DNA of 64,000 bases from Fragilariopsis cylindrus CCMP1102 (taxonomy: Eukaryota; Bacillariophyta; Bacillariophyceae; Bacillariales; Bacillariaceae): assembly GCA_900095095.1 (NCBI GenBank), contig FMBT01000229.1:1-64000 (forward strand), read 5' to 3'. The notes below the pieces were generated by a model that ran no database searches, was not told where the DNA came from, and was given only the letters and a program-made list of their open reading frames with translations. Shown here piece after piece: positions 12,040-23,141 of the stretch; within the stretch, counting starts at the first letter, position 1; each line of letters starts with the position of its first letter. The position numbers were made by a program, and so were the translations under genes.

Positions 12040-13500
12040 TGGTTTAGTTTACCCACGATTGACACCATGTCTCGTTGGGTGTTAGCAGGATCGTGGCTGG
12101 CCGACAATGACTATGGGGATTTCTTTTTAAATTTTCCGTTACATGCCGATTTGCAGAAATATTGTGGGTGGATCTAACGCAATTGTTTCCAAAGATGAAT
12201 GGGGAAACCGCGTGTATGGTGGTCGGTCGATGGTTAAGAAACGCCATGGGATTAAAACCGTCGCCGTACTGTTCAATTCAAGGCGGGCTGAGGGCAAAGC
12301 GAATCATCTTGGGCGAGCCATCTGATGAAAACAATCCTTTTCAATGGGACAAGGTAACCGAAAATTTACCATGCTCGGAGGGGTACGATGCCACGTTACC
12401 ATGGATTGCCAAAGTGCGCAAGGATCAGAAATCGGCTGCAGACCTAGCACAGTATGTAGATGATGTTCGAGTGGTAGCACCCACGGAAGAGTTAGCATGG
12501 CAGTGCAGCAGTAAGATAGCGAAGACAGCATGCTATTTGGGGTTGCAGGATGCAGCGAGGAAGCGACGTCCCCAGAGTCACGACCGGGGGCTTGGGCCGG
12601 AGCAACTATTGCAACGGACAAGGAAGGAGTAACGAAGGCTGTAACACAAGATCGATGGGAAAAGTTGCAGTACAAGATTCGTTGGATTGGGAGGCAATTG
12701 GGCTTGGAGGATAAGTACACTCCGGACAAGTTTGAAGATGTGAAGTCTGAGTTTGAGAATGCTCCAGAGGGACAAATTCATTTTAAGACTACGGAACAAT
12801 TCGTAGGTTTTATTGTCTACGTCTCTATGACGTACAAGTCGTTAGTCCCTTATTTGAAGGGATATACTTGACTCTGAATTCATGGCGGCCAGATAGAGAC
12901 GAATTAGGTTGGGTAAAACCGAAAAGAAAATAAAGGGGTACCGAGAGAAAATTTAGCATATCAAAAACCCCCTTTCTGGGTTGATGTAATGTCGAGATTA
13001 AAGCATGATGTCAAGCCTTATTAGAACTCACGTATCATGATGCACCACCTGATGTGCTGATTCGAGCCACTAATAAGGAGGCAATCTATGTTGTGGGCGA
13101 TGCGTCCGGAGCTGGTTTCGGATCGTCAAGCTGGCAACAAGGATCGGATGATGTCCATGCTGATTTTGGGAAGTGGACGGAAGAGGTCACTGATCGGAAT
13201 CATCAAATTTCAGAGAAGCAGCCAACTTGGTGATTCGATTGAAACGGATGTTGAAAGACGGGGATCTTACAGAAGGGACGGAGGTATTTGTGTTTACCGA
13301 CAATTCAGTTGCGGAGAGTACTTACTTCAAAGGGTCGTCAAAGAATTCTAAGTTGCATCAACTCATCCTCGGATTGAGGAAACTTGAAATGGCAGGCAAA
13401 CTCATCATCCACTTTATTTGGATAGCAGGCACTCGAATGATAGCTCAAGGAACAGATGGCTTATCACGAGGAGAATTTTCAAGTGGAGTCATGGCAGGTG
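12040..13500 (+). pseudogene. Reverse transcriptase and RNase H of the DIRS-like fossil
   Basis: The RT part shows the catalytic YVDD box within LAQYVDDVRVVAPTEELAW, preceded by finger/palm sequence around LRNAMGLKPSPYCSIQGG. The RNase H part shows a D.SG.G-type start, FTDNSVAE and the DGLSRG tail typical of DIRS- and Ngaro-like elements. The element is broken in several places. Confidence 0.6.
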
Positions 13501-14548
13501 GTCCCTTTCTAAAATTTTGCCGTTGAATGAAACAGCACTGGAACGTGTGCCTCATTTAAAAACTATTATCAATGGGTGGTTGCCTGGACAAGATTGGAAG
13601 TTTGCAACTACACAGGATTGGTTTCATGAAGTCTTCAAAGATCCGAACGGCTCATTTGTGTGGTCTCCGTCACCAGCGCTGGCCGATGCAGTGATCAGTT
13701 GTGCGAGTGAAGCATATCTTTCCAATCAGCATGTCATATGCCCTGCATTGATGACAGGATACTGGAGAAAACAATTGGGAAAACTTTCGACGTGTCTTTT
13801 CACTACCTGCAACAGACATTCAAAACAAAAATTGGCCGCAGGAATGTTTGAACCACTAACGATTGCTTTTGTTGTCCTCTGTTATCACAAGTCCATGAAA
13901 GTTGCTCGACTCGAACGCGTGGCTCACTGAGACTATTGTTAAGTTTATGGATGTCAGCGTACGCTGATTTGAGGCATTGTTTACCAACAGAGCCTTATCA
14001 AGCAGATGTTGGGAATGCAATGGCATGCAGCACCTTGTGCGTTTGTTGGATCCAGGAAGAACAATACGTCTATTCAATTGAAACGGTTCAAAACAACGGT
14101 CCTGTTATTCGAATTTTGCCACACTTGCCAGATGGAATGGGAGAACCTCGTCAAAGATGAGGGACCGGGGCGTCTGTCGGTTATGCGAGGGGTCCATCGA
14201 CAAATGGGAGATGTATGGTTGCCAGACAGAGCGATGAGCCAGAATATTCCTAATACTATGACGCAAGTGAACAACCCTAACCCCAAGTGAATGTATCGGC
14301 GATTCAACCAAGGCACCAAGTGATCATCCAGTGTTCCATCCATTGATCCATCCACAGTATCTTACGAATATATCTTACGAATATTACGACGTATAATAAA
14401 TGAGTTGGAATTATAAAGTCCTCACACCGGAAGAATTCACGGAGCACTTCCCAACCAAGGCAGAAGAAGTACCACCAGTAGTCGGATTGCCGACATTTGT
14501 ATCACCAAATGTAGTCAGGCAGAATTCACACCGTTAGCAAAACCACAA

Positions 14549-15838
14549 GTGATAGAAACAATAGGTTTTGGGGCAAACACGATCAGATCTGAACAAATAC
14601 TGGAAGGAACGGATGATCCAAGTGATATAACAGATGCCGAGTGGTCAAGATTCTTATTAACATCAATGAAAAGAAATTCGGAGGAACTAAAAATAGAGAT
14701 AACAGCGGAGAAAATGATGGAGAAGTATAGAAGATGGAAAGAACGTACAAGCACGTCACCGTCAGGTAGACATCTAGGACATTTCCATGCATTATTCCAA
14801 CCACTGAAAGCAAAGAATAAGAAAGATAGAGAGCGATTAGAAGGAATAAGGGAAGATTTAATCGAACTACATGCACTTATGTTACAAACAGCATACGACA
14901 ATGAACACGTATATAAAAGGTGGGAGTACATAATTACATGCATGCTAGCCAAGGAATCAGGAATACCAAGAATACACCGATTAAGGGTAATACACCTATA
15001 TGAATGTGACTTGAATCTACTCTTCTCAATATTCTTCAGGGAGCTAGATCAGCACTGTGAGGACAAGTTTCTAATCAACAAGGGGGTATATGGATGTAGA
15101 CCTACAAGAAGAGCAATCGATCCAGTCTTTGTAGATGTAACACAAACAGAAATGGCAATGATAATGAGAAGACCACTTGTAAAATTCAACAATGATGCAA
15201 CAGCATGCTTTGATCGAATACTTGTACACCTACTAAGCTTATGCCTCAGGTCATTTGGAATGCCAAAGAAACTGACAACTATGTTGGGAGAATTACTGAA
15301 GGTGGCAAGATATGCAATCAAAACAGGAATAGGAATATCAAGTGAGACATACCATCACTCTGATGAGTCACCAGCGTATGGGTCAGGACAAGGCAGTGGA
15401 GCATCTGCACAAGGATGGACAAAATTAGTATCAAAACTAGTTGACATTCATGACCAATATGGATATGGATGCAAGTATGAAGATCCTTGGAAACTATACA
15501 CTGCTATAATTGGAATGTTAGGATCTGTAGATGATAATAATATCACAAACAACGGTGATGAATGGGAGACAGTACAGGACATCATGAAGCGAACACAACA
15601 CGATGCACAACTATGGAATGATTTATTAAGGGCAACAGGAGGAGCACTGAATCTGGACAAGTGCTTTGCACAAGTGTTGGCATTCCAATTTGGATTAAAT
15701 GGAGCGCCAGTAATAGCACCAGCTGATCCATCTCTGACAATAACAATTCAAGACCGACAATACAATAAGGAGGTCATAATTGGACCAATATCCCCGTATA
15801 AGACGTATTGGTTCCTAGGTACGTCAAGGAACAAGTAA
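14549..15838 (+). pseudogene. LINE reverse transcriptase domain
   Basis: A 429-codon open frame. Its start corresponds to the pre-RT region (ETIGFGANTIRSEQ; SGRHLGHFHAL as the finger 'TSPSG.H.GHY' motif). The palm motif is KFNNDATACFDRIL, a variant of the usual '..D...AFD'. GSGQGSGASAQGW is the 'G..QG...SP' turn. The usual YADD catalytic box is represented by LGSVDDNN. NLDKCFAQVL follows as the primer-grip region. This is a non-LTR type RT. The frame breaks just after SPYKTYWFLG and resumes at 15912. Confidence 0.8.
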
Positions 15839-15911
15839 AAACCAAACAGTACAACACGGAAAGTTACAGAAAACCTCATCCACACACAATAGGAAACTAG
15901 CTTGCTCAGCA

Positions 15912-16328
15912 ATGTCCCCTAAATGTGCATGGGTGCACTACTTGGCAGTATTTCAAAGTAGTGTAGGCTATCCTCTTGGAATGTGTCATCTTAGTACACA
16001 CCAACTACATGATCTACAGGAGAAATACATACCAACACTGATGAATAAGATAGGAATAGTAAGAACACACGCCCATGTATTAGTCTTTGGACCAAGATCG
16101 TATGGAGGTATAGGATATAATGATCTAAGAACCGAACAGGGACTTGATGCAGTACAAAACTTACTGAGACAGCTACGTACACCGGGGTATGGAAAACAAA
16201 TAGCAACAATATTTTTACAAACCTTTCAAAATGCATCAGGACTATCGCAACCACTGTTAGAATATCCATCAATAAGAGCACCACATCTGGAAGGACATTA
16301 TTACTATGTAGATATAGGAAGATTTTAG
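15912..16328 (+). pseudogene. LINE RT connection/thumb segment
   Basis: Continues the LINE protein after a frame break: CAWVHYLAVFQSSVGYPLGM, YIPTLMNKIGI and SYGGIGYNDLRTEQGLDAVQ. Segments of this kind follow the RT in many algal LINE proteins. It ends at a stop at 16326-16328, after which the next segment opens in another frame. Confidence 0.6.
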
Positions 16329-16376
16329 CCAAACACAATGCGAGTCTAGAAATAGAATGCATACCAGCACCCACAT

Positions 16377-16685
16377 ATGTCAAAATTGGATGGAATAACA
16401 CAAGAACAACCAGGTGGAAACTCATGGACAATATGGAGACGATTTCTTAAAACAATATGCAGAGAACAGTACATAATATATGAACCCACATCTACACATG
16501 AAGAAACAGAACAGCAATTCAGCAACGGGACAATAATCACCAAGTACTGGGACGGAGTGCCATATTTAGGACAAATAGTAAGCAAAACAGACAAATACTA
16601 CAAAATATTTTATGAAGATGGTGATGAAGAGGAACTCAATAGTGCAGAAGTAAATGAATACATGGAAAAGAATAGAGGAGAAGGA
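16377..16685 (+). pseudogene. LINE Tudor-like module, cut by transposon insertion
   Basis: Encodes a Trp-rich start (SWTIWRRFLKTICREQYIIY) and then DGVPYLGQIVSKTDKYYKIF followed by YEDGDEEELNSAEVNEYM. The pattern 'DG..Y.G.V....YY.I.YEDGDEEEL' is that of Tudor/Agenet-like barrels. The frame is interrupted at 16686 by the DNA transposon and resumes exactly in frame at 17663. Confidence 0.65.
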
Positions 16686-17658
16686 GGCGTGTTCCCGCTC
16701 GATGCTGCGGTTTGTGGGACACTCGCGACTAAAAATTTTGATTCAAATACTATGCGCGATGGCTCGCGACCGGAAAATTATTTTGAAAATAATTAAAATT
16801 ATTAAGTGTTGAAATGGAAAATTATCACATCAACATGAAAATGGGAATGTACTGAATCGAACCTCCATGGGTATCAATCTATTTAACAAAAGCTTATCAG
16901 ACGAATTATAGATATTGGTACGCTTAATAAGTGAAAAAGTTTTGGTTGAATTTGGACATCTGGGGAAATTTCTATGAGTATTTATATAGGTGGCAGGCAA
17001 ATTTCGAATCGCCAGGAAGAGGTACATAAGAGAGGAGAATAATAAATAAAATAAAGGAGTAATTGATAAAGTACTGGTACGGATGTCTCTATTAGTGTTT
17101 TATTAGTTAATGCGATAATTTCTATTCTTATTGTTACATTAAGAGAGGACCCATTTTCAACGGGCATATTGGACGTGTTTTCACTAAGAGAGAGTTTAAG
17201 TACTTAATATTCCACTAAAAAAACCGCACTTTTTCGTGTCTATTAACAGTACATACATCTATATTTCTTCTCTTAAGCGTATGTTGAATAGACCGATATC
17301 CATGGAGGTTCGATTCAATACATTCCCATTGTCAATGTGTTAATATGGAAAATTCCTTCTTTCACTGCATAGGTGCGCGCTTATATATTATTTCCAGCTT
17401 TGACGGCGTACGCTATATGGGGGAAATTCTCCCTGGAGAAGTACCAGGTCATTGCCTACACTACCTAGACCTGGCGATAATTTGGAATGTGTAGAATGCC
17501 TAAGGATAGGTACTGGAGAAGGTTTGAAGAGCTACCATACAGTTAAAAATGCCCCCAATTGATAGTACTTTGCTGCATTCCTCGCGTTAACCAGTCCCGT
17601 GTGGCAGACAAATGTCACACAGGGCGTATATCCACGCAGCATTGAGCGGGAACACGCC
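16686..17658. mobile_element. 973-bp non-autonomous DNA transposon with 24-bp TIRs and AGGA duplication
   Basis: The ends are near-perfect terminal inverted repeats: the left TIR (16686-16709) begins GGCGTGTTCCCGCTC and the right TIR (17635-17658) is its reverse complement with one mismatch over 24 bases. The element is flanked by the 4-bp direct repeat AGGA (16682-16685 and 17659-17662). Removing the element plus one AGGA rejoins the LINE frame as GEG-RMTGEIG, so boundaries and duplication are confirmed by the host sequence. No transposase is encoded. The family is not assigned; a 4-bp duplication with GGCG ends was not matched to a named superfamily. The TIR similarity suggests a fairly recent insertion. 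Confidence 0.85.
16809..17352. repeat. Inverted-repeat (MITE-like) unit inside the transposon
   Basis: The segment near 16840-16890 (GGGAATGTACTGAATCGAAC and on) recurs in reverse complement near 17280-17330 with roughly 85-90 percent identity over about 45 bases, so this inner block is itself an inverted-repeat unit of about 540 bp. Its left half (16809-17110) is also present at 28417-28720 without the 24-bp GGCGTG ends. It could be a second MITE nested in the first, or a subterminal repeat of the same family. Confidence 0.65.
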
Positions 17659-17662
17659 AGGA

Positions 17663-18780
17663 AGAATGACAGGAGAAATAGGTACAAGAATGAGACTACA
17701 AATACCACTGGGTGATTGGATCATATTAGCAAACAAATCGGAAAGGATGTGGCCGTTCTACTATGCAGATAGCACAGATACATTGTACAGAAGCTACAGA
17801 AAAGATTGGTACTCCAATGGGGATATATATTATGACTGCCATAACATAAATGGTGATGAAATAGATACATACAATAATTATACGAAAAGTAGCAACGTAA
17901 CATTATTACCGGATGATGCATCACCAACAGATGTAATGGACACAGATGATGAATGGCGAATTGCACAGCACCAACCTATGGATGTGACTGAAGAGAAGGA
18001 TACAGAAGACAAGACGTTCATGGACTTTCTAATGAAGCAAGAAGAACATGTAACACAGCACTACACTGAAAGAGAATTTCATACAGCACCCATAAAGATA
18101 TATGAAATGATCAAGTCAATAAACAATGTCAACATAGCAACAGATGGAGGAGCAATACAATTCAAGGGTTCCTTGGGGTTTGTAATTGCATATGAAGATG
18201 GAGAAATACTACTATCATGCTATGGACAACCATCAGGGAATGATCCATTATCTTTTTGATCAGAAATATGTGCTTTCCTAGCGGTAGTGAGACTGGTAAC
18301 ACTTATGACAAAGTACTACGATAATATGATACAGTGCAATGAACCGATATGAGGTAAAATACAAGTGTATATGGATAGTCTAAGCATGATCAACAAACTG
18401 GAAGCATATGATGTATATCCTACAGCGCCACTAGCAACCGTGCTCCATTCGGAATGGGACGTACTGTCAGCATTACACAGGGCATTACAGTGGTACGGAA
18501 CCAAACCAAAAATCAGATGGGTAAAGAGTCACCAAGATGATATGGTGTTTGATAAAGAAGCAATGCCCTTAAATGCCTACCTCAACTCAGAAGCAGATGA
18601 ACTAGCAACAATAGGACTAAAACGACTACAGGAAAAGCCCAGGGTACCAATGGATCCAGACACAGTTATCCAGTTTCACATCAACAATAGAACAATAACA
18701 AGAGACTTCAAGAGAACGATAAGAGAAATCATCCATTCAATACCACTCAAAAAGTACTATTGTAAAAGATTTGATGGAGC
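17663..18780 (+). pseudogene. LINE linker and RNase H domain
   Basis: Open from the transposon edge to 18259: RMTGEIGTRMRLQIPLGDW, an acidic linker, then INNVNIATDGGAIQFKGSLG, the first RNase H strand with the catalytic Asp. In-frame TGA codons at about 18257 and 18350 interrupt it. The remainder (18365-18799) holds YMDSLSMINKL (second Asp), WVKSHQDD (the His motif) and NSEADELAT (final Asp). The order and motifs are those of an RNase HI domain. Confidence 0.75.
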
Positions 18781-18861
18781 AATAATATATTTGATCTAAT
18801 TGACTGGGATATATTTCGACCAGTATATAAGAAATATCTATCAACGAAGGGAATACAATGG

Positions 18862-19431
18862 ATGCACAAATTTTGTATAAAGAAACTGCCAACAGGAGAA
18901 AGAGTTCATAAAAGAGATCACTACCATGATCAGAGATGTTCATCATGCGGGGAAGACAAAGAGAATGACGACCACGTATTCCAATGTACCAAAAGAAGAA
19001 GTCTAAGAAAGAAGGTTCTCAATCAAATTAATCTATTAAGGAACACAGTTGATCCAAAACTGTGTGATATATTGAAGGAAGGACTAATGACATACTTCAA
19101 TGGAGAATTGGTATCAACTACAATGCTACGACTCAGGGGACAAAAGAACATGAACAAACGATATACATTACTCATCAATGAACAGGTGGTAATAGGTTGG
19201 GACAATCTACTTAGAGGAAAGTTCTCAAAACAATGGAAAATACAACAGAAAGCATTCATATCCAGAAGGATACTGTCAAACCCAACAGAGTACGAAGAGC
19301 ACAAAGAAATAAGAAAAGAAAAGCAGCAAAGAACACTACAGAAACAAAGAAAAAGAACAGAACAGAAGCAAAGCGTTCCATGCTTTCTTTCAAGCAATCA
19401 TACCTATAATACAAGAAATCTGGATGGATAG
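18862..19431 (+). pseudogene. LINE C-terminal zinc-binding region
   Basis: The frame follows RNase H after a one-base slip near 18775. HKFCIKKLPTGERVHKRD leads to CSSCGEDKENDDHVFQC, a C..C...H...C zinc-binding motif of the RVT-associated type found after RNase H in LINE proteins. A long basic coiled stretch follows (EHKEIRKEKQQRTLQKQRKR). Similar protein remains faintly readable in other frames to about 19900. Confidence 0.7.
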
Positions 19432-20000
19432 ATGCATTGATAGAAACAAACCAGTATTAGGAGGCAGAATAGCAGCAGAATATGATTCTCTCTCCAAAAA
19501 GGTCACTCACTCACTACTATACACTAAGAGAGATGGTGCTACCGGAAGATGAACTGAAATATACGATGAAACAATTAAATTACAACTGGATGATACAAAT
19601 CAACAACTGAAGAAATGGATCAACAGATGGAAACCAGTCATAGATCATAGCATGAAATGAGTGAAAGAACTAGCTAAAGAAAACAGCAAACCAATTTGGA
19701 AAGACTTCACCTCAAACAAACCAGCAAAGACTACTGTGTCAAGGAAAAACACAAAACAAAAGAAACAAAGAAATATTCCGATAATCCACTGACGAACATG
19801 TTCAAATGCCTACACGAAAGAAAAGATCATCCAGTAGAGTAATACAGGCAAAGAAAACAAAGAATAAAATGAATCATGTGATATCGAAATTGTACATTAA
19901 ACTGGGTAAGAAATGATCAACTAGCAGAGCAAAGACAATACTGGAAGTCGAGATACAGGAGATTGATGACCGATTCGGGGATGTACCAAAGTAAACACAA

Positions 20001-20813
20001 TTAATATAGAATAATAGGCGGTAGACTGTTGACTTTTCTTCTTTCTAAGAAGTTGAGGAGCAAAGCTGCAGCTTTTAAATAACAAGTTATATACCTGTAC
20101 TGCTATGAAATAAATATATCAAATAATATGTACATAACAATATAGAGTGACCAAAAGTGACCAAAAGGCAAGATAGATTTAGATAGAGAGAGTGCTTACC
20201 ATGTTCTGTCTTAGTTACAGGTAAATCATCTGGTAAATGATGAGGAGTGGTTATATGTTAGTGTTAATGTTAGGCTAATACTCAATGAATTGTGTACATA
20301 TTGCCCCATGTGCTATGCTGCTGCGCATACTGTTGTTGTTATAGCTTGATGCACAAATGTGGTGGTTTTGAAGCACTTGCTGCTGTTGTAGCATCAGCTG
20401 CTGCTTAGTGAATTGTGCAAATTGCTGTACAATCATGCTGCACTTACTACTGATGTTGTGGCATAATGTGAAAATGTGGCATTTTTTCAAGTCATTTGTT
20501 GCTGCAACAGCTAATGCCTCCACGTACCTATTCATCCAAAGAATCCGACCTGGCAACAACTTCAACAATATTTCCTCCAAATAATGATCCATCACAAAGA
20601 GCGTGGAACTAATCCTCTACCCAAGATCAAGAACAACCTCAGATGGCCCATCAAGATAGATTGAATGATCCTATGCCAATACCAGGCACGCAATCTTAAA
20701 GATATCTTATTCCTTAGAAAATTTGAGAAACGACCAGGCCCACCAATATCACACCGGATACCAGTCAACCCCTTGTCCCAGCCCGATTCAATCGGGATGG
20801 GACAAACTACCCT
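20001..20813. other. Non-coding or decayed stretch; one weak minus-strand frame
   Basis: Contains AT-rich sequence, a GTGACCAAAA direct repeat near 20149 and a 106-codon minus-strand open frame (20275-20595). That frame reads YLEEILLKLLPGRILWMNRY and then Gln-rich sequence (KQQLMLQQQQVLQ). No domain was recognised and no start context or neighbour supports it as a gene, so it is recorded only as possible. Confidence 0.35.
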
Positions 20814-21536
20814 CTCTTTTAGTACCCCTAAAAGAGACCCCCTCCCCTTTTAACTAACAATAAAAATCAACCCCTTCAAATTATTACGTAATTGTTCCCT
20901 GCCAAAAACAATAGGCCCAGAATGGCTATGTAAACTTTCTTTACCGAACAGTATTTGTCAAGAATTTTTCTTTACCGAAAAATATGTGTCAAGAAATTCA
21001 ATGAAAATTATTTGTTAAGAATTCTTCTTTACCGAAAACCTTTGGTAAAAAATAATTATGTAAATGTTCTTTGCCGAAAACCTTTGGCCAAGAATCATTA
21101 TGTAAACTTTTTTTGCAGAAAATCTTTTGTCAAGAATTACTATATCAATGTTCTTTACCGAAAACCTTTGGTAAAAAATCATTATGTCAATGTCCTTTAC
21201 CGAAAATTTTTGGCCCTTACAAATTACCCCCTCTTTTATTACCCCTAAAACGATAACCCACCCCTCTTTTTCTACCTCTAAAAATCGACCCCTCCCCTGC
21301 TATATTTTTTAATCCAGTTAGTCAATCACTTACTGGTTTGTTTCTTAGCGCACCTCTGTTTCTTATCATTCTTTTTCTTACATGCGCCCCCCTGTGCCAG
21401 CGCTCAATGATGTGAAGAAATATCAAAAACAAAGGCAACATCCACCATTACACCTACACCATACATTCTTAATAATACACAATACACTGATGAAGTGGAA
21501 GCGAAATCCCCGTTAAACTACCTGCCCTACCATAGA
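20814..21536. repeat. Dispersed direct repeat R2, left copy
   Basis: A ~720-bp block, repeated in the same orientation at 26424-27150. It opens with a hairpin (CTCTTTTAG/CTAAAAGAG around TACCC). Inside are about four to five units of roughly 55-60 bases built on CTTTACCGAAAACCTTTGG and RAAAAATYATTATGTCAATG, then a C-rich stretch and CACCATTACACCTAC. Translations of the units (YRKPLVKNHYVN) are repetitive and look non-coding. The family is not identified. Confidence 0.75.
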
Positions 21537-21732
21537 AATCGAATCGTGCAATTATATGCGATTTTTTTAATTTCTACAGTAAGTGCCGTTTCCATTTTCG
21601 CTCGCGTCGTTTTTATATTCAGTACCGTTTTTCATTTCGCGTGCGTCGTTTTTATATCAGTGCCGTTTTCAGCCAGTACCGTTTTCAGTGGCTTGCCTGC
21701 AATGTTCCACTTAATCACACCAGTAGTTCTTT

Positions 21733-22045
21733 TTCATTCTTCTCGTGGTAGCGCAAAATCAAATCAAATCGCTTCAAAGCCTCTATTAATTGAAGCGAAC
21801 CGAAAGGCACCATTGTGTGACAGCTGCAATGTTTCAGTTATCAGAGACCAAGTTCTTGACATTCTTCTCGTGGTAGCGCAAAATCTAATCGCTTCAAAGC
21901 CTCTATTATTTGAAGCGAAACGAAAGCATGATTGTGTGACAGCTGCAATGTTCCACTTATCAGAGACCAAGTTCTTTTCATTCTCGTGGTACGCGCAAAT
22001 CAAATCACTTCAAAGCCTCTATTATTATTTGAAGCGAAACGCAAG
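21733..22045. repeat. Tandem repeat, about 120-bp unit, 2.6 copies
   Basis: The phrase CATTCTTCTCGTGGTAGCGC, then CTTCAAAGCCTCTATTA, GAAGCGAA and GTGTGACAGCTGCAATGTT, recurs with a period of about 117-120 bases. It is followed by a short GTATTCAGTACC array (about 22056-22098). A 201-codon frame crosses it, but the peptide merely reflects the repeat, so no gene is called. Confidence 0.75.
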
Positions 22046-22099
22046 CAAAATTCGTTTTCAGTACTGTATTCAGTACCGCATTCAGTACCGTATTCAGTG

Positions 22100-23141
22100 A
22101 GCTGAAAACATCACACGTTAAATATTAATCCTGCCACGAGATACATATAACTTAGCTTCGTATCACCGAATTGTAGATTTGATTCCTTACAGTTTCACGA
22201 ACTTACGTACCACATGTAAAATAACAATAAAACATCATAGTGCCATATTATTTAGAATCCAAACTTCAACCTAATCACGATGGTGGCGTACGGACCTATT
22301 GTTAGTATTTATATTGAAAGACGGATTTTATCACTTGCATTCCAACTTGGAATGAGTTTGCGAACCGAGTTGTGAACCAGCCTATGCCCCATTGAAGTGC
22401 GATCTAACACGAGTGGCATGCAGCGGGCACAAGCCCATTGAAGCGCGATGAAATAGCTGGTGGTGTAAGAAAGATCCAGCTACGATAACAGAACATGACC
22501 GACGATAACTTGGTGTAAGAAAGATGAGTTCGACGACTACTGTTAATACGCAGGCTACAAATCAATTGAGAAATAGTACAAAGATAAATAATATCTTTCA
22601 CTAGATAATACTAGAAGATACGGTACTTTTTGAATCTTCAAATAGCTCACTTTATCTCTCACACGGTATTTTATTTAATTTTCAAAAAGCTCACTTTTTT
22701 TTTTTAATGCAATCTTGAATTTAAAGAAGATTCAGTTCCAAAAGAAAAGAAAAGAAAATCGAGAGCAGAAAAATGTAAGTACTGTTGTGTTGCTGCTTTC
22801 TTGCACTTTTGTATTGTATGTCGTGTTGTTGTATTCTGAAGCTTCTATTGTGGTGGTGGTTGTGGTGGTGGTGGTCGTCGTCGAATAGTAAGGTGATGCT
22901 GCGTTCAAGTTAGATAATAATGATTGTCATGGATAGGAATTGTGTGGGTCCACAACAGCAGCAGCAACAACAACAAATGAATGTAATAATAGTAACTTTA
23001 CAAGATCAATTAGGCACCAATATTTTGTAAAGATCAACGTTTATATTGTGCAAATATTTTTCTCACGTTATTGTTCAATTCAATTTTTCCTCATCTTCCC
23101 ATCTTCTGTGTTCCTATAACATTACAAAAGAAGTTGTCATT
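22100..23141. other. Spacer upstream of the PS-repeat gene
   Basis: AT-rich DNA with small duplications (GCCCATTGAAG near 22388 and 22430; TGGTGTAAGAAAGAT near 22464 and 22511), a T10 run and TGG/CAG triplet runs near 22850 and 22960. No gene is supported. Confidence 0.55.

Larger units (their letters stand above)
7438..14514 (+). mobile_element. Degraded DIRS-like retroelement nested in the LINE
   Basis: Fossil element lying between the two LINE parts. Recognisable parts, in order: a GC-rich hairpin near 7475-7505 and the small-hairpin cluster; unidentified broken coding on the opposite strand at about 7930-8600; a Gag-like coiled-coil and globular protein (about 8947-9870); a region with a cytosine-methylase-like motif (about 10405-11380); an RT with the box QYVDDVRVVA (about 12040-12870); RNase H with a FTDNSVAE-type motif and DGLSRG (about 13070-13500); and a following domain (about 13500-14290). 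The RT/RNase H style fits DIRS-like elements, but no tyrosine recombinase was recognised. The element has many breaks and looks old. Exact ends were not found; the 14290-14514 stretch could belong to either element. Confidence 0.55.
14515..20000 (+). mobile_element. LINE, right part (RT, Tudor-like, RNase H, zinc knuckle)
   Basis: Continuation of the LINE begun at 6853, itself split by a DNA transposon at 16686-17658. Order: RT (14549-15838), RT thumb/connection (15912-16328), a Tudor-like module (about 16377-16685), a linker (17663 onward), RNase H (about 18100-18780) and a zinc-binding region (18862-19431). Coding decays toward about 19900 and the 3' end is unclear; no clean poly-A tail was seen. 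At least four frame breaks or stops separate the open parts, so the copy is dead. Confidence 0.75.

Noticed and set aside
20955-21256. Repetitive frame reading YRKPLVKNHYVN
   Set aside because: The peptide repeats only because the underlying ~57-bp units repeat; other frames are equally repetitive.
21495-22100. 201-codon plus-strand frame
   Set aside because: It runs through the 120-bp tandem repeat and begins inside the R2 repeat; no domain and no signal of coding constraint.
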